This document shows positions 11,416 through 20,981 of a stretch of DNA of 64,000 bases, piece after piece; within the stretch, counting starts at the first letter, position 1; each line of letters starts with the position of its first letter. The position numbers were made by a program, and so were the translations under genes. This stretch comes from Acidihalobacter yilgarnensis. GTDB taxonomy: Bacteria; Pseudomonadota; Gammaproteobacteria; DSM-5130; Acidihalobacteraceae. Under the pieces are notes generated by a model that worked only from the letters and a program-made list of their open reading frames with translations, did not search any database and was not told the DNA's origin. The stretch covers positions 1 to 64,000 of the forward strand of contig NZ_CP017415.1 in the NCBI RefSeq assembly GCF_001753245.1. Reading direction: 5' to 3'.

Positions 11416-12314
11416 AATCCATCCGCACGCCGGCGGAATGGATGGCTGAATCCAACGTTGGTTAGGTAGACGCCAGCGATTACCAAGCCACCTCCGACCA
11501 GAAGCGATCCGTCGATCGACTCCCCAAGCATGAAATGCGCCAGTGCGATTGCGCTGATCGGCACAATATTGATGAAAATGCTGGCGCGTGTCGCGCCAAT
11601 TTTTTTGATCCCCTGGTAATACCATACGAAGCCCAGTGCAGTGCCGGCAATGCCGAGGTAGGCTAGATTTGCCCAATCCAGAATCGAATAAGTCCACATG
11701 TTGTGAACAGTGCCAGCATAGAAGGCAGGCCAGGCGAGCAGTAGCGTGCCAGCGATCGACGAATAGGTAACCGATGCTAAGGGTGAGAGGCCCCGCATAA
11801 GCTGGCGACCGAGGAGCGAGTAGGCGACCCAGCTCAGTAGGCAAACGAGTATATCTAGCGTCCCGCGTGGTAGCGCCCCCAAAAGGAGGTCCGCGGGTCT
11901 GCCGTGCGAAATGACTAACAGCGCACCGGCGAGAGAGATTGCAATTCCAAAGAGACGGACTGGTCCGAGCGGTTCGCGCAATAGTAGCCAAGACAACAGT
12001 GCGATCACGGCAGGATTCATCGCGATTGTGGCGGCGGCCCGCCCGGCCGCGAGCGTTTCCAATGCCCTGAAGAAGAAAAGGTTGTAGGCGAAGACCCCGG
12101 TCAATCCAAGCAGAATAACGGCAAGCAACTGGCGGATCGTCAGTCGAGGTAAGCCACCCTCGCTGAACTGCGCGAAGACGAAGAGACCGAACGACGCGAA
12201 TAGGAAGCGGATGAAGGCGGCCGATGCGGGCTCCACGTGTCCGGAAAGCAAGCGTCCAGAGACGAAAGTGCCGCCCCATATGATCGCCATGGCAACAAGT
12301 TTAAGGTAGGTCAA
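11412..12314 (-). CDS. EamA/DMT-family membrane transporter
   Basis: A 300-residue inner-membrane protein with about ten hydrophobic helices in two repeated halves, typical of the drug/metabolite transporter superfamily (EamA). Family-like features are IIWGGTFVSGR in helix 1, AAFIRFLFAS in helix 2, and the second repeat with TAFGFV-type and INIVPISAIALA-type segments near the C-terminus. The substrate cannot be predicted; relatives export amino acids, metabolites or drugs. It is convergent with the riboswitch-controlled gene and is followed upstream on the same strand by the SDR gene. Confidence 0.85.
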   Translation of the reverse strand: MTYLKLVAMAIIWGGTFVSGRLLSGHVEPASAAFIRFLFASFGLFVFAQFSEGGLPRLTIRQLLAVILLGLTGVFAYNLFFFRALETLAAGRAAATIAMNPAVIALLSWLLLREPLGPVRLFGIAISLAGALLVISHGRPADLLLGALPRGTLDILVCLLSWVAYSLLGRQLMRGLSPLASVTYSSIAGTLLLAWPAFYAGTVHNMWTYSILDWANLAYLGIAGTALGFVWYYQGIKKIGATRASIFINIVPISAIALAHFMLGESIDGSLLVGGGLVIAGVYLTNVGFSHPFRRRADGF

Positions 12315-12347
12315 ATCGGGTACTTCCGTACGTGGCGATCGGCGTAA

Positions 12348-13226
12348 TCAACGGGTGTTGGTCGATGAAAATGTTGGGTAGCGCAGCTCGATGCCAAGTT
12401 TCTCGATTAGCAGACGATTGTCGAGGCGCCTGGACTCGGTCAGATAGACGCGTTCGGCTGGGCTTGCAGTACTTAATGCGGCACCGAGCGTGGTCGTTGG
12501 AGGGCGTGGGAGTCCCTGGGCATCGGCCACAGCTAGGATAAATTCGCTGCTGCTACTGGGATTGCCGTCGGAGACGTTGAAGAGCTCGTCATGCCCTATC
12601 CGGTTCAGCGCGGCGATACAAATCGCGCTCAGATCTTCGATGTGAATACGATTGCTCCAAGGCGCCTCCAATGGTGCGACCACAGGCCGCGTCTGGCGTA
12701 TGCGTTCGATGGGCAAGCGATCCGGTCCGTAGATACCCGAGACACGCAATAACGTACGACTGCAGTGGTGCCTCATACACCATTGATGCAGTTGTTGTTC
12801 GGCATGCAGCCTGCGACGTGCGCGTGCGTTGTTCGGTTGGGGTATGGCCGTTTCGTCGACCCAACGCCCACCGCAATCGCCATATACGCCGCTGGTGCCG
12901 ACATAGACTATGTGGGCAGGCGGCTTTTTCGCCAGCAAGCTGAGTACCCGCGATAGGCGTGTATCGAACTCTCCGTTGGGTGGTGGCGCGACGAGATAAA
13001 GCAGGCGGTAGGGGGTATTGGGTAAGGGGATTGCCGGCGGACTAACGTCATCGAGATCGATGGAGGTGCTGGGGATGCCAAGCGCACTTAATGCCGCTGC
13101 CCGCTCAGGGCGGCGTGTGCTTGCAAACACCTCATGTCCGGCCTGCCGATGCAAGCGTTGGGCGACGTGATGACCCAGATAGCCACATCCGATAATCAGC
13201 GTTGTCGTCACGATCTTATATCCCAT
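12348..13226 (-). CDS. NAD(P)-binding SDR-family protein (YeeZ-like epimerase/dehydratase)
   Basis: About 292 residues with an N-terminal Rossmann motif GCGYLGHHVAQ, the YVGTSGVYGD block with the extended-SDR Ser-Tyr region, and RVSGIYGPDRLP. These mark an atypical extended SDR close to E. coli YeeZ, whose substrate is unsettled. The start used here is ATG 13226 (MGYKIVTTT), directly before the Rossmann strand. ATG 13241 and a longer frame to 13277 are alternatives, but the last would run into the divergent gene's start. Confidence 0.8.
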   Translation of the reverse strand: MGYKIVTTTLIIGCGYLGHHVAQRLHRQAGHEVFASTRRPERAAALSALGIPSTSIDLDDVSPPAIPLPNTPYRLLYLVAPPPNGEFDTRLSRVLSLLAKKPPAHIVYVGTSGVYGDCGGRWVDETAIPQPNNARARRRLHAEQQLHQWCMRHHCSRTLLRVSGIYGPDRLPIERIRQTRPVVAPLEAPWSNRIHIEDLSAICIAALNRIGHDELFNVSDGNPSSSSEFILAVADAQGLPRPPTTTLGAALSTASPAERVYLTESRRLDNRLLIEKLGIELRYPTFSSTNTR

Positions 13227-13276
13227 GGACCAATGACCCATAATACTGCGTTCGGAATCATGCGGATGGATTGGCA

Positions 13277-14329
13277 ATGAGTTTTACGGTGACCCTGCGC
13301 CCGAGTGGCCACAGTTTTGAGGTAGACGACGACGAACGCATCCTGGAGGCCGCATTACGGGAAGGCTTCGCGTTTCCCTATGGTTGCCGTAACGGGGCGT
13401 GTCGCAGCTGTCTCGGGCGATTGATTGAAGGTGAGGTCGACTACGGACCGAAGAAGCCGCCGGGCCTGAGCGTGCATGATATCGAATCCGGCAAAGTGCT
13501 TTGCTGTCAGGCAGTGCCGTTGAGCGACTTGGAGCTGGAGGTCCGTGATATCGGCGCGGCACGTGGCATCGTAGTCAAGACGTTGCCGGTACGCGTAGCT
13601 GCTCTGGAGCGGCTCAATCACGATGTGATGGAGATGCGTCTGCGACTGCCGAGTACGGAGCAACTGGAGTTTTTACCGGGGCAGTATATCGATATTCTGC
13701 TCAGAGACGGTAAGCGCCGCAGTTTTTCGCTGGCCAACCCGCCGCACCGCAGTGAATATCTGGAGTTGCATGTACGGCATGTGACCGGCGGTTTGTTCAC
13801 AGGCCAAGTGTTCGAAAGCATGGCGGCTAAGGCACTGCTGCGTATAGAAGGCCCGCTCGGGGCATTTTTTCTGCGGGAGGATAGCGAGCGGCCGATGCTC
13901 ATGGTGGCCGGCGGTACGGGCTTCGCGCCGATCCAGGGCATGATCGAACATGCCATGGAGATGGACAGTAACCGACCGATACATTTTTTCTGGGGTGCAC
14001 GCGCCAAGGAAGACCTGTATCGCCACGAGCGCGTGCAGGCGTGGGCAACAGACTGGGAGCCCCTGCGTTACACGCCGGTGCTGTCGTCGCCTTCGCCTGA
14101 CGACGCCTGGTCGGGGGAAACCGGCTGGGTACACGAGACCGTACTGCGCGCCTATCCGGACATGAGCGCCTACGATGTCTATTTGTGTGGCCCGCCCGCG
14201 ATGATTGAAGCTGCCGAAGCCGCATTTATCGCGAGAGGCTTGCCGGAAGACCGGCTGTTTTACGACAGCTTCGAATACGGAGCCGATACGCTGGACGCGA
14301 TACAGGCTGATGGCGGCGACGCGGTATGA
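13277..14329 (+). CDS. 2Fe-2S ferredoxin/FAD/NAD(P)H reductase fusion (AscD/CDP-6-deoxy-glucoseen reductase-like)
   Basis: A 350-residue flavin reductase. The N-terminal plant-type ferredoxin domain (about 1-90) has the CRNGACRSC loop and a fourth Cys in VLCCQ. An FAD-binding domain follows with RSFSLANPP, and then an NAD(P)-binding domain with VAGGTGFAPIQGM and the C-terminal YLCGPPAMIEA. Relatives near ubiD in pseudomonads are annotated as CDP-6-deoxy-delta-3,4-glucoseen reductases, but the actual electron acceptor is unknown and may be an oxygenase. GGATGGA six bases upstream supports ATG 13277. Confidence 0.87.
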   Translation: MSFTVTLRPSGHSFEVDDDERILEAALREGFAFPYGCRNGACRSCLGRLIEGEVDYGPKKPPGLSVHDIESGKVLCCQAVPLSDLELEVRDIGAARGIVVKTLPVRVAALERLNHDVMEMRLRLPSTEQLEFLPGQYIDILLRDGKRRSFSLANPPHRSEYLELHVRHVTGGLFTGQVFESMAAKALLRIEGPLGAFFLREDSERPMLMVAGGTGFAPIQGMIEHAMEMDSNRPIHFFWGARAKEDLYRHERVQAWATDWEPLRYTPVLSSPSPDDAWSGETGWVHETVLRAYPDMSAYDVYLCGPPAMIEAAEAAFIARGLPEDRLFYDSFEYGADTLDAIQADGGDAV

Positions 14330-14359
14330 CGGTCGCGCCCACCGCGCTGCAATGTGGGG

Positions 14360-15652
14360 TTAAACCGTGTAGATGTCATCGACGTCGTTGACCAGGCGCT
14401 CGCTGATCTGCGGTCTGATGTAACGGTCCCGCTCAAGCCGGGGTTGATGGGTGCGTCCCAGGCTATGGGGGCCGTGTATCAGTAGGTTCAACCCGCGATG
14501 GTAGCAGTCGCTCGCCACCTCGCCCTCGCCGATTTGCACGAGTAGCTCGCCAAGTTCCAAATAGGCCTCGCCGCTGGGGTTTTCCGCGAGGCTGGCCTCG
14601 TAGTAGCTGCGGGCTTTACCCCAAAGCTGTGCTGCCCGGCTAATCCGCGCGAGGCTTAGCAAGAGCGCGGCGCTATGCGGGTTGGTACGCAGCCAGGACT
14701 CGGCCTGTTTCAGCTGCCGTGCCGGGTCCACGGGCGTCAATAAGCCGTAGCGAGCGGCGAGCGCATCGCTCCACAAGCGATTGAGGCTACGCGCCAACAG
14801 GCGTTCGGCTGATTCCGCCGCGCCCAGCGCGATCAGTTGGTCGACGTAAAGACTGATCAGCTCGGGCCGCTGCCGGCTCTTGCGCGGCAATGCCTCCCAG
14901 AAGGCACTCAATCGTTCCAGATCGACGCGTTCGGTCTGGCGCGCGAACAGCCCGCTGAGCACCTTGATTTCGAGATCCTCGACCCGCTCCGGGCTCATCG
15001 CCGTTGTGCGGCGCAACTTTGGCAGGAGTTTGGCCAAAGCCTCCCAGTCGTTGAGCTGGAGATACAGGCGGCCCAACAGCTTGGAGACGTAGGCGTGATC
15101 CGGCGCGACTTCACGTAAATGATTGAGTGTGGCCAGCGCCTGTTCCGTCTGGCCGTGTGCGAGTTGCAACTCGGCTTGGGTCAATTCGACGGCGATTTGT
15201 GCGTTGGGATTGTTTTCCAGGGCGCGCCGCAGGTACTCGTCGCGCCGATCATAGGCCTGTTGCATCTGCGCGCTTCTGGCCGCAGCAAGAAAATTGAGTA
15301 GGGGCGTCTGGCTACCGGAAACACTGCGAAGCAGTAAACGCTCGGATTCCTTCCATCGACCCTCCGCGAGTTCTATGAGTCCGCGGGTCAGGCCACGTCT
15401 GGCACGTTCAGCACGTCGCAGGTGTAGACGCGATGCGATGTCGCGAGGCGCACGCCACACGCGTGCGAGCAGACGGATCAAGCCATAGAGCAAGATAAAG
15501 CACAGAACTAGGATCACCAGTAGGTCAACGAGTGACAGTTCGACCGACCAGTGCCCCCACGCCAGTACGGCATAACCGGGATCTCGCAGCGCCCAATGTA
15601 CTGCCGCGCCGGTCGCTAGCATCGCAAGCAGGGCAACGAGCAGGAGTCTCAT
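14360..15652 (-). CDS. hemY: HemY-like membrane TPR protein of the hem operon
   Basis: A 430-residue protein with two N-terminal hydrophobic helices (about 1-20 and 40-65, VDLLVILVLCFILLYGLIRLL), then a long alpha-helical region of TPR type (for example AHGQTEQALATLNHLREVAPD and LYLQLNDWEALAKLL). This is the proteobacterial HemY_N family, unrelated in fold to protoporphyrinogen oxidase HemY of Bacillus. It is thought to act in or around late tetrapyrrole synthesis, possibly as a scaffold. It is the last gene of hemC-hemD-hemX-hemY and overlaps hemX by four bases. Confidence 0.92.
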   Translation of the reverse strand: MRLLLVALLAMLATGAAVHWALRDPGYAVLAWGHWSVELSLVDLLVILVLCFILLYGLIRLLARVWRAPRDIASRLHLRRAERARRGLTRGLIELAEGRWKESERLLLRSVSGSQTPLLNFLAAARSAQMQQAYDRRDEYLRRALENNPNAQIAVELTQAELQLAHGQTEQALATLNHLREVAPDHAYVSKLLGRLYLQLNDWEALAKLLPKLRRTTAMSPERVEDLEIKVLSGLFARQTERVDLERLSAFWEALPRKSRQRPELISLYVDQLIALGAAESAERLLARSLNRLWSDALAARYGLLTPVDPARQLKQAESWLRTNPHSAALLLSLARISRAAQLWGKARSYYEASLAENPSGEAYLELGELLVQIGEGEVASDCYHRGLNLLIHGPHSLGRTHQPRLERDRYIRPQISERLVNDVDDIYTV

Positions 15653-16803
15653 GGCGTCTGGCCCCCTGCCTGTGCGGGCTTACGCTCAGAGAGATGTTTT
15701 TTCAGGCGTGTGAGAGCTTCTCCGATGTTCGGCATGGCTGGCGCGATATCGATGGCGTTGAGCTTGTCGAGGGTTTCCACCATCCCAGTCCTCAAAGCCG
15801 TATCACCGGAGGTGTCCTGAAGTACCTTGAGGATCGCAGCCAGCGAATGGTGATAGGCGGTATTATCGCCAGTGATGACGGCGGCCCGTGCATTTTCAAG
15901 GTACAGATAAAGCGATTGTGCGGCCTGTGCCTGCGTCGTGACGACAGCCAGGTCGCTGACCCGCTGGGGGTAGTGCCGGATGCTGACGTGCTCGGAAATG
16001 CTCCGCCAGACGGCTTCGATGAATCCACGGAACCCGCCGGATGGTTTGACCGCGGGGGCTGCACTCTCGGTTGTCGCGCCATTTTTATCGAGCAGCGTAG
16101 CGCCTAGCGGAGTCGGTAAGACGATCCGGCTCATGATCTGATTGAGTTGCAGCAGAATGCCGACCTTGTCCGGGCCATGGTAATCGCGTAGGGATTGGAT
16201 CTCGGCAGCAAGCGCTTGGCGAACCGGCAGGAGGTCTGCATCGCCAAGGCGGGCCAGTCGCCGGTCCGCCAGGGTCAGGGCGTCATCGGCACCGTGGATG
16301 TCATGCAGTAGATCAAGCTGATAGCGGGCGATACGCATGAGATATGCGGCCTCCGAGAGTACCCAGCCGCGTTGGTCCCGCTGACTCAGGACCTGACTCT
16401 GTTGCAGGGTTTGACCGAGCGATTGTAGTTCGCGTGTTTGTGCTTCCTGCTGAGTGGCGAGCTGATCGGTCTGTCTGCCAAGCCCCTGCATATCCTCACG
16501 CGAAGCCTTTTCGGCCAACGCCTGGCGGAGGGTCTGCAGCTTCGTATCCTGCGATGCGATGGTTTGGCGGAACTGCATCCACGCCCAGTAGCCCGCGCCG
16601 CCGCCAGCCGCGAGGAGTAACAGGGCAAGCACGGCCAACACCAGCGCCACGCGAGCACCGTTAGCGCCACGTACCCGAGGCGCGGGTTCCGGGTGCTCCG
16701 GCTTGGAAGTCTCCGGTGATGCGGCCGACACCGATTCGTTGGCCACGGTGGTCGGCGTGGCCTCGTTGTCGGGCTTCGATTCTGGGGTTTCGGTTGTATT
16801 CAT
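15649..16803 (-). CDS. hemX: HemX family membrane protein of the hem operon
   Basis: 384 residues. The N-terminal third is low-complexity and polar (Glu, Pro, Thr and Ala rich). One transmembrane helix (about 54-77) follows, then a periplasmic coiled-coil region rich in Gln and Glu (TKLQTLRQALAEKASREDM onward) and the HemX domain. It is often labelled uroporphyrinogen-III C-methyltransferase, but no methyltransferase motif is visible, so a structural or regulatory role is more likely. The ATG at 16803 overlaps the hemD stop; a longer frame to 16959 lies inside hemD. Confidence 0.9.
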   Translation of the reverse strand: MNTTETPESKPDNEATPTTVANESVSAASPETSKPEHPEPAPRVRGANGARVALVLAVLALLLLAAGGGAGYWAWMQFRQTIASQDTKLQTLRQALAEKASREDMQGLGRQTDQLATQQEAQTRELQSLGQTLQQSQVLSQRDQRGWVLSEAAYLMRIARYQLDLLHDIHGADDALTLADRRLARLGDADLLPVRQALAAEIQSLRDYHGPDKVGILLQLNQIMSRIVLPTPLGATLLDKNGATTESAAPAVKPSGGFRGFIEAVWRSISEHVSIRHYPQRVSDLAVVTTQAQAAQSLYLYLENARAAVITGDNTAYHHSLAAILKVLQDTSGDTALRTGMVETLDKLNAIDIAPAMPNIGEALTRLKKHLSERKPAQAGGQTP

Positions 16804-17606
16804 GGTGCTTCCCGGTGGCATGCCCAGTCGGTGAGGGCGTCGAACATCGCTTCGTCGCTTGGATCCTCGGCAACGACGGGCGGTAGCTGGTGGCCCAATT
16901 CCTGTGCGGTTTCGGCGATGCGGGTGCTGCCCAGGATCAGTGGCGTCTTGCGCAGCCACATCTGACCGAGTTTGCCGACCATATCGAACAGGTTGTGCAG
17001 GCCCTCCGCGCTGGTGACCAGCACCGCGTTAACCTCGCCGCGCGACCAGTGATACAGCAGCGCACCGTTATCGGTGGAGGGCTTCTCCCGACGATAGGCG
17101 TTCGCATAGACAACATCCGCCCCTCTGGCCCGCAAGGTGTCGCCGAGCATCTCACGGCCACCATCGCCGCGGAAGATAATGACGCGACGACCGTTCATGA
17201 CCTGCAGTTCCGCCGCTTCCAGCAGCGCCTCGCTGTCGAAGCGGCGGCCAGGGCGTATGTCCACGGTAAGTCCGAACTGCTCCAGCGCACGCCCGGATTT
17301 CGCACCGATGGCCGCGATGCGCGTGCGTGCGGGCCACTCGCGACGGGCCTTGGTCAGGTTCATCACCTTGTGCACGGCGTTTGGGCTGATGAAGATCGCC
17401 AGATCAAAGGTATCGAGCTGATCGATCAAGCGGATCAGCGGACCGCTGTCGATCGGGTCGAGAATTTCCAGCACCGGGAAGCGGATGGCGCGGCCGCCGG
17501 CGTCTTCGATGCGAGAGCAGAGTTTGTCCGCCTGATGCGCTGGCCGCGTGACCACAACGCCAATACCTGCGAGAGGCGTTTGCGACAGAGGTGCGGTTGT
17601 GGACAC
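16800..17606 (-). CDS. hemD: Uroporphyrinogen-III synthase
   Basis: Cyclises hydroxymethylbilane with inversion of ring D to give uroporphyrinogen III, the branch point to haem, sirohaem and cobalamin. The 268-residue product shows the two-lobed HemD features: VVVTRPAHQADKLCSRIEDAGG at the N-terminus, DLAIFISPNAVHKVM, the ARTRIAAIGAKSGRAL hinge, RVIIFRGDGGREML and AVLVTSAEGLHNL. It lies 8 bases after hemC and overlaps hemX by four, so it is part of one transcript. Confidence 0.95.
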   Translation of the reverse strand: MSTTAPLSQTPLAGIGVVVTRPAHQADKLCSRIEDAGGRAIRFPVLEILDPIDSGPLIRLIDQLDTFDLAIFISPNAVHKVMNLTKARREWPARTRIAAIGAKSGRALEQFGLTVDIRPGRRFDSEALLEAAELQVMNGRRVIIFRGDGGREMLGDTLRARGADVVYANAYRREKPSTDNGALLYHWSRGEVNAVLVTSAEGLHNLFDMVGKLGQMWLRKTPLILGSTRIAETAQELGHQLPPVVAEDPSDEAMFDALTDWACHREAP

Positions 17607-17614
17607 GCGTGTGC

Positions 17615-18559
17615 CTAGTGAAAATTTTCGGCCGGGGCGATCCCGAGCGAAGCGAGGATATCGCCGGCACCCTGCGCGAGCAGCGCTTCACCGATGGCGG
17701 TACCTAGCGCCTCCGGCATGTTCGCGGGGCCATCGGCCTCGGCGCGGCAAATCCGACTGCCGTCGGGCATACCCACCAGGCCGCGCAGGTGGATGCGGTC
17801 GCCCTGGAGTTGAGCGAAGCCGGCGATCGGTACCTGACAACCGCCGTTGAGGCGGGCATTCAGGGCGCGTTCGGCACTGACGCAGCAGCGCGTTTCGGCA
17901 TGATCCAGTGGCGCAATCAGAGATTGCACGCGGGCATCGTCCAGCCGCGTTTCGATACCCAGGGCGCCTTGGCCGATGGCGGGCAGCGATTCGTCGGCAT
18001 TCAGCACGGATCGAATCCGTGCCCCCAAGCCCAGGCGTCGGAGGCCGGAGGCGGCGAGGATGATGGCGTCGAACTCATCAGCGTCGAGCTTGGCGAGGCG
18101 GGTATTCACGTTGCCGCGCAGCGGACTTACCGAAAAGCGCGGAAACCGAGCCTGGATCTGGGCTTGGCGCCGCAGACTCGCGCTGCCGATATGGGCGTCC
18201 GGTGGCATGTCTGCGGGGCTGTCGTAGCGGTTGGATACAAAGGCGTCGAAGGGACTGTCGCGTTCCAGAATAACCGACAGCCCGAGTCCTGGTGGGAAGC
18301 TGACGGGCACATCCTTCATGGAATGTACGGCGATATCGGCTTCATTCTCAAGCAGAGCTTGCTCCAGCTCCTTGACGAACAGCCCCTTGCCCCCAATCTT
18401 AGATAGAGGACTGTCGAGCATTTGGTCGCCGCGCGTGCTGAGGCGGACGAGGGTGATATCGAGTCCGGGATGCAGGATTTGCAGGCGTCTGCTGACCTCC
18501 TCGGCTTGCCACACGGCGAGGGGGCTTTTGCGGGTGGCTATCCTGAGGCTATTCGACAT
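17615..18559 (-). CDS. hemC: Hydroxymethylbilane synthase (porphobilinogen deaminase)
   Basis: Polymerises four porphobilinogens into hydroxymethylbilane. The 314-residue product starts [17 protein letters not shown] and contains the catalytic Asp at 83 (HSMKDVP), the arginine-rich substrate region [20 protein letters not shown], and the dipyrromethane-cofactor cysteine at 241 in [11 protein letters not shown]. It is the first gene of hemCDXY, reading leftward from a region divergent from the thioredoxin-fold gene. Confidence 0.97.
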   Translation of the reverse strand: MSNSLRIATRKSPLAVWQAEEVSRRLQILHPGLDITLVRLSTRGDQMLDSPLSKIGGKGLFVKELEQALLENEADIAVHSMKDVPVSFPPGLGLSVILERDSPFDAFVSNRYDSPADMPPDAHIGSASLRRQAQIQARFPRFSVSPLRGNVNTRLAKLDADEFDAIILAASGLRRLGLGARIRSVLNADESLPAIGQGALGIETRLDDARVQSLIAPLDHAETRCCVSAERALNARLNGGCQVPIAGFAQLQGDRIHLRGLVGMPDGSRICRAEADGPANMPEALGTAIGEALLAQGAGDILASLGIAPAENFH

Positions 18560-18646
18560 AAATTTTGATTTTGATTGCGTGGAACAGGGCTATGAGTATA
18601 TAGGATTAGTCTGTGGCGTTGTGTGGCCATGGGTATGGGGGGCGAG

Positions 18647-19159
18647 ATGGGATCAAGGGCGAGATTTTGGAGCTTGGCGGCGGGTTTGCTGGCATTTCTA
18701 TCGGCTGGTGTCTATGCGGGTGGTCAGCTGCCGGAGGCGAGGGACTTGGCTGCCGTGGCAGCGGATGCGGGCACGCGCCCGATCTTGATTGAGGTCGCGC
18801 AGCGCGACTGTCCGTATTGCGCAGTCGTGCGCGAGGACTTCCTCGAACCGATGATTCTAAGCGGCGATTATCGCGATCGCGTGGTCATGCTGCAGCTGCA
18901 CCGGGATTCCGGGCAGTCGCTGAAGGGTTTCGACGGCGCACAGATCGAGCCCGAGGATTTCGCTGCGCGGTATCACATCACCGTCACGCCGACCGTACTG
19001 CTGCTCGGGCCGGACGGGCGGTTGTTAACGCCACCGTTGGTGGGCCTGAGCACGCCGGATTTCTACGGGGCCTTTCTGGACGAAGCGATTGATCAGGCCG
19101 GCGCCGCGCTTAAAGACGCTGCACGGACTCCCGCACCTCGGCGGCATGCCGACGGCTAA
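18647..19159 (+). CDS. Periplasmic thioredoxin-fold protein with CPYC motif
   Basis: 170 residues with a Sec signal peptide (hydrophobic 9-22, AGG cleavage region) and a thioredoxin fold carrying C55-P-Y-C58, the dithiol motif usual in glutaredoxins, plus the cis-proline region ITVTPTVLLLGPDGR. SoxW and DsbD-gamma-like thioredoxins have this layout. A role in keeping periplasmic sulfur or cytochrome enzymes reduced fits the sulfur-related genes elsewhere in the window, but this is inference. In-frame ATGs at 18629 and 18635 are possible; 18647 has GGGGGG upstream and the best signal peptide. The 3' end overlaps the convergent regulator by 50 bases. Confidence 0.8.
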   Translation: MGSRARFWSLAAGLLAFLSAGVYAGGQLPEARDLAAVAADAGTRPILIEVAQRDCPYCAVVREDFLEPMILSGDYRDRVVMLQLHRDSGQSLKGFDGAQIEPEDFAARYHITVTPTVLLLGPDGRLLTPPLVGLSTPDFYGAFLDEAIDQAGAALKDAARTPAPRRHADG

Positions 19160-19847
19160 CCTCCAGCCGATCATCGATACCCTTGAAGTAGACGGTCAGC
19201 CGGCCGCGACCGTCCCGCTCGAGCCCGGCGATGTGTGCACACGCCACCAGGGCGTTGCGATGGACGCGCAGGAATCGGCGCGCGAACTCCTCCTCAAGCG
19301 CCTTGAGCGATTCTTCGATCAGCATTTCGCCACCTGGATGCCGCACGGTGACGTATTTGTGATCGGCCTGCAGGTAGTAGACCGCTTCGATAGGCACCAG
19401 CTCCAGGCGCCCACGTGAGCGGGCACACAGGTGACTGCGTCCCGCATTGATCTCCTCCGCGCCTTGCTGAGCGTTGGCGAGTTGCGGGCGCGTCAGGCGC
19501 TGCGCTCTGGCGAGGGCTTCCTGCAGGCGTTCCCGACGGACTGGCTTGAGCAGATAGTCGGAGGCTTGGGCCTCGAATGCAGACAGGGCGTGCTGGTCGT
19601 AGGCGGTGGTGAAAATCACCGCGGGGGCGTCGTGTAATTCGGCAAGGCGTCGGGCGGCGGCCATACCGTCGATACCAGGCATGCGGATGTCCATCAGGAC
19701 GATATCCGGGTGGCATCGGGCGGCGGTCTGCAGGGCCTCTTCGCCATTCGAGGCCTCGCCGCAGAGGGTGTAGTCCCCGCAATCCGGCAGCAGGGCCTTC
19801 AGGCGCTCGCGCGCCAGGGGCTCGTCATCCACGATCATCACGCGCAT
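19110..19847 (-). CDS. algR: LytTR-family response regulator (AlgR-like)
   Basis: 245 residues. The N-terminal receiver domain has the acidic pocket DDE at 7-9, phosphoacceptor D53 (IVLMDIRMPGIDG) and the KPVR lysine near 103. The C-terminal LytTR DNA-binding domain from about 135 has AVYYLQADHKYVTVRH and RFLRVHRNALV. In Pseudomonas AlgR controls alginate, twitching and cyanide genes, and sits between hemC and argH as here. The start at 19847 gives [10 protein letters not shown]; the gene begins 23 bases inside the sensor gene, so the two are translationally linked. Confidence 0.9.
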   Translation of the reverse strand: MRVMIVDDEPLARERLKALLPDCGDYTLCGEASNGEEALQTAARCHPDIVLMDIRMPGIDGMAAARRLAELHDAPAVIFTTAYDQHALSAFEAQASDYLLKPVRRERLQEALARAQRLTRPQLANAQQGAEEINAGRSHLCARSRGRLELVPIEAVYYLQADHKYVTVRHPGGEMLIEESLKALEEEFARRFLRVHRNALVACAHIAGLERDGRGRLTVYFKGIDDRLEVSRRHAAEVRESVQRL

Positions 19848-20889
19848 CGGTTGCATCCATCGGCAGGCTGAGTTGTACCGAGAAACGCTCGGCGTCCTGT
19901 ACGACCACGAGTCTGGCATCCCCCTGGTAGGCTAGCGCGAGTCGTTCCTTGAGATTGTTAACGGCGATGCCGTTACCGCTATGCGGCACGGCGGTTTGGC
20001 CGGGCAGCGGGTTTTCAACCCGTATAATCAGCTTCGACGACGCGCATCGGGCGCTGATGCTGATCGTGCCACCCGCCGGTCTTGGTTGAATGCCGTGATA
20101 GACGGCGTTCTCGACCAGCGGCTGCAGGCTCAACGCGGGCATCCTGGTGTTCGCCAGCCCAGGCTCGATATGCCATTCGATGTTCAGTCGGTCGCCCAGG
20201 CGCAAGGCCTCCAGGGCGAGATAGTGCTTGCTCAGCTCCAACTCCTCTTCCAGGCTGGACCAGTCCCGCTCTACCAGCACCGAGCGAAAAACCGAGGCGA
20301 GGTCCAGCACGGCGGATTCGGCGACCAGGGGGCGACTGCGAATCAGCGCCGCGATGCTGTTCATGCTGTTGAACAGGAAATGCGGGCGTATCCGTGCCTG
20401 CAATGCCGCCAGACGCGCACCGGTGCGTGCCTCGATACTGCGTTTCCAATCGTGTTGCACATACATGTAGCGTAGACCGACTGCGGTCACAATGGCGCTA
20501 ATCAGCGTATTGCGCAGCAGAAATTGTAGATCGAATGACAAATCGACCTGGTCAGGATGCACGACCCAGTCGAGAAACAATGCCGTGAGCGTCGAAAGGC
20601 TCAGCGTGACCAGGATTACAATGGCATAGGCGATCATGGCCGCGACGGCGGGCGGGCGCCGGTTCAGCCAAGGACCCAAGCGACAAAGCAATGCGATAGA
20701 ACCCAGGGCGATCCACTGGATGAACAGCGAGGTCAGGGCAAGCGCTCGCCAGAAGCTGATGCTGGTGCCGCTGTGCGCGAGCGTCAGGATCACCGCGAGT
20801 AGCTCGGCCATGAGGATCACGAGCAGCAGGGTACCGTCCCGGCAAAAATCCGGGAGGAACTGAGTGGATGGGTTCCCCTCTTCTCGCAT
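19825..20889 (-). CDS. algZ: LytS/AlgZ-type sensor histidine kinase
   Basis: 354 residues: a membrane domain of four to five hydrophobic helices (about 20-150) without a visible extracytoplasmic sensor domain, then the His_kinase domain. The phosphoacceptor histidine lies in [12 protein letters not shown], and the ATPase part has [14 protein letters not shown] and [15 protein letters not shown]. It pairs with the LytTR regulator immediately downstream. The start at 20889 (MREEGNPS) removes an unlikely N-terminal extension reaching 20946. It is divergent from argH. Confidence 0.88.
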   Translation of the reverse strand: MREEGNPSTQFLPDFCRDGTLLLVILMAELLAVILTLAHSGTSISFWRALALTSLFIQWIALGSIALLCRLGPWLNRRPPAVAAMIAYAIVILVTLSLSTLTALFLDWVVHPDQVDLSFDLQFLLRNTLISAIVTAVGLRYMYVQHDWKRSIEARTGARLAALQARIRPHFLFNSMNSIAALIRSRPLVAESAVLDLASVFRSVLVERDWSSLEEELELSKHYLALEALRLGDRLNIEWHIEPGLANTRMPALSLQPLVENAVYHGIQPRPAGGTISISARCASSKLIIRVENPLPGQTAVPHSGNGIAVNNLKERLALAYQGDARLVVVQDAERFSVQLSLPMDATDARDDRG

Positions 20890-20981
20890 GCGGTATCGCT
20901 TATAGGATTTTCCCTGGATGGTCAGCGAGTTCGCCGGCAAACGCAAGTTGCGTATACTCGCGGCCTTACAGGAGGTGGATG

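Noticed and set aside
11338-12279. A 313-codon frame overlapping the DMT transporter on the same strand
   Set aside because: Arg- and Thr-rich with no hydrophobic helices; the transporter frame gives ten helices and normal length.
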